Notes under the pieces: model-generated
Database searches by the model: none
The model's input: the letters and a program-made list of their open reading frames with translations, nothing else
What the model was told of the DNA's origin: nothing
Program-made: the position numbers and the translations under genes
Assembly: GCA_934561515.1 (NCBI GenBank)
Contig: CAKTGM010000033.1
Coordinates: 1-21,613 of the forward strand
DNA: 21,613 nucleotides
Direction: 5' to 3'
From: an uncultured Oscillospiraceae bacterium
Lineage (GTDB): Bacteria > Bacillota > Clostridia > Oscillospirales > Oscillospiraceae
Shown here: in pieces, positions 21,038 through 21,613 of the stretch
Layout: the number at the start of each line of letters is the position of its first letter
Numbering within the stretch: the first letter of the stretch is position 1

Positions 21038-21097
21038 GCTCATAACCCGGAGGCCGTAGGTTCGAGTCCTGCCTCCGCAACCAGAAAAGTCCTGATT
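21038..21097 (+). repeat. Right attachment site: displaced 3' part of tRNA-fMet
   Basis: Sixty bases identical to 5796-5855: half of the anticodon arm, variable loop, T arm, acceptor 3' strand, CCA and the first terminator arm. The 5' half of a tRNA is absent upstream, so this is a non-functional att scar, not a second tRNA. Confidence 0.88.
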
Positions 21098-21119
21098 TCT
21101 TGCGAAATCAGGACTTTTT
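21085..21119 (+). terminator. Displaced tRNA terminator
   Basis: AAAAGTCCTGATTT pairs with AAATCAGGACTTTT and is followed by T. It is the counterpart of 5843-5877, but the innermost stem pair and the loop differ. Pairing is preserved. Confidence 0.8.
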
Positions 21120-21157
21120 CCGTACTTTTTTGTTCAATAACTTACTTGCTGTTTTTT

Positions 21158-21184
21158 CTGACCCAAACGCTGACCCCAACGGGA
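21158..21184 (+). repeat. Arm-type repeats of the second element
   Basis: TGACCC at 21159 and 21171 (12-bp spacing), then AACGGGA, in the same place relative to the att copy and integrase end as at 5916-5942. Confidence 0.5.
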
Positions 21185-21201
21185 GCGGATAGCGGAAAGC
21201 A

Positions 21202-21351
21202 CTATACCGCACCAGAGAGGATGTTACCCATTGTCTTTGCCGCTTCACGCTTGGCGGAGGTCGTTACATGAGCGTAGGTGTCCAGCGTGAAGCCTGCCGA
21301 AAAATGCCCCAGCATGCCAGATACGGTTTTGATGTCCACGCCGTTTTGCAG
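21202..21351 (-). pseudogene. C-terminal remnant of a second tyrosine integrase
   Basis: Read on the minus strand this encodes 49 residues beginning LQNGVDIKTVSGMLGHFSAG and containing LDTYAHV and TMGNILSGAV, then TAG. It equals residues 336-383 of the intact integrase except for one Ser-to-Asn change and a different final tail, and it retains the catalytic LGH and Tyr. In frame upstream of 21352 similarity stops abruptly and a stop codon appears within 15 codons, so the first ~335 residues are gone. It marks an older or damaged element beyond the right att repeat. Confidence 0.88.
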
Positions 21352-21613
21352 CAATTGCTGCGCAACGCGCAGCATAGTGAAAGGGGGCCATTCTTATCGG
21401 AAGAATGCCCCCCCCCTTTCGATCCCCCAAGACCGCAAGGGCTGCGCCCTTGACCCGCCATTGGTCGTGCCTGCGTAGACGATGCTGCACGCGCTGCGCA
21501 AAAAACTGCCTGCCAAATTTTGTTGCCGCTTTCGACTTGATGTGCTTCTTGCGGCCGCTGTCGCTCTGCTGCAAGGTTACGAAAGAATTTGCTAACGGTC
21601 TTGTACCACCTCC
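21352..21613. other. Unassigned sequence joined to the integrase remnant
   Basis: Contains a hairpin (GGGGG and CATTCTT arms with AAGAATG and CCCCC, about 21384-21414), a small CAAGGGC/GCCCTTG stem (about 21436-21452), and overlapping open frames on both strands. One minus-strand frame runs through LQQSDSGRKKHIKSKAATKF; I do not recognise it. The sequence probably belongs to a different part of the second element, joined to the integrase tail by deletion. Confidence 0.4.

Larger units (their letters stand above)
5796..21097. mobile_element. Island integrated in initiator tRNA gene (about 15.2 kb between att repeats)
   Basis: The segment is bounded by a 60-bp perfect direct repeat of the tRNA-fMet 3' part. 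It carries a complete tyrosine integrase next to the intact tRNA, an excisionase-like HTH gene and TGACCC arm-like repeats at both ends. No relaxase, coupling protein or secretion gene is present, so it is not self-transmissible as seen. A second integrase remnant just outside the right repeat implies tandem insertion. The metabolic genes (malate module, CorC/AI-2E pair) may be cargo, or the segment may be a patchwork of several insertions; the repeat proves the boundary, not a single origin. Confidence 0.7.

Noticed and set aside
20736..21059. Plus-strand ORF of 107 codons at the right end of the island
   Set aside because: It starts inside a terminator and runs into the att repeat; there is no ribosome site and no recognisable protein. 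The region is better explained as attachment-site DNA.
21038..21083. A second tRNA-fMet gene
   Set aside because: Only the 3' part is present; the 5' acceptor strand, D arm and half of the anticodon stem are missing.
1..21613. CRISPR array or complete IS element
   Set aside because: No regularly spaced direct repeats with unique spacers and no transposase gene were seen. The repeats present are att, arm-type or isolated palindromes.

Overview
The window looks like chromosomal DNA from a moderately GC-rich anaerobic Firmicute, most likely a gut Clostridia/Oscillospiraceae-type organism. This is inferred from the strong AGGAGG-type ribosome binding sites, clear sigma-A promoters, an ECF sigma/zinc-finger anti-sigma pair, a 2-hydroxycarboxylate transporter with a malic enzyme, and small families typical of Clostridial mobile elements. 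The exact genus cannot be read from the sequence.

Region 1 (1-5576, minus strand) is a compact housekeeping operon read right to left from a TTGACT-17-TATAAT promoter at 5548-5576: dusB (tRNA dihydrouridine synthase), an ECF sigma factor, its membrane anti-sigma factor, lspA (lipoprotein signal peptidase with an unusual N-terminal extension), an RluD-type pseudouridine synthase, and folC. Several junctions are 4-nt ATGA or longer overlaps, implying translational coupling. Hairpins follow folC.

Region 2 (5617-5877, plus) is a divergent tRNA operon with its own promoter: tRNA-Leu(TAA), initiator tRNA-fMet(CAT), then a strong terminator.

Region 3 (about 5842-21083) appears to be an integrated island or stack of island remnants in the initiator tRNA gene. 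A tyrosine integrase abuts the intact tRNA. A 60-bp perfect repeat of the 3' part of tRNA-fMet plus the start of its terminator recurs at 21038-21097. Paired TGACCC repeats spaced 12 bp (candidate integrase arm sites) lie at both ends. Beyond the right repeat lies the C-terminal remnant of a second, nearly identical integrase, so two related elements have used the same site in tandem. Inside are: mobile-element genes (a small protein next to the integrase, a ribbon-helix-helix protein with upstream repeats, an excisionase-like HTH, a second HTH protein and a DUF6076-like zinc-cluster protein); a CNNM/CorC membrane protein plus AI-2E-family permease, flanked by the small integrase-adjacent gene and a truncated copy of it; a maltose-acetyltransferase-type enzyme; and a malate module in which a divergent LysR regulator faces an NAD(P)-malic enzyme and a 2-HCT carboxylate transporter (import malate, convert to pyruvate + CO2). 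After these come a zinc-ribbon membrane protein and an NAD(P)-dependent dehydrogenase of the dihydrodipicolinate-reductase/2,4-diaminopentanoate-dehydrogenase type. A near-consensus Rex operator precedes the last gene's promoter.

Region 4 (21098-21613) holds the second integrase remnant and unrecognised, recombined sequence.
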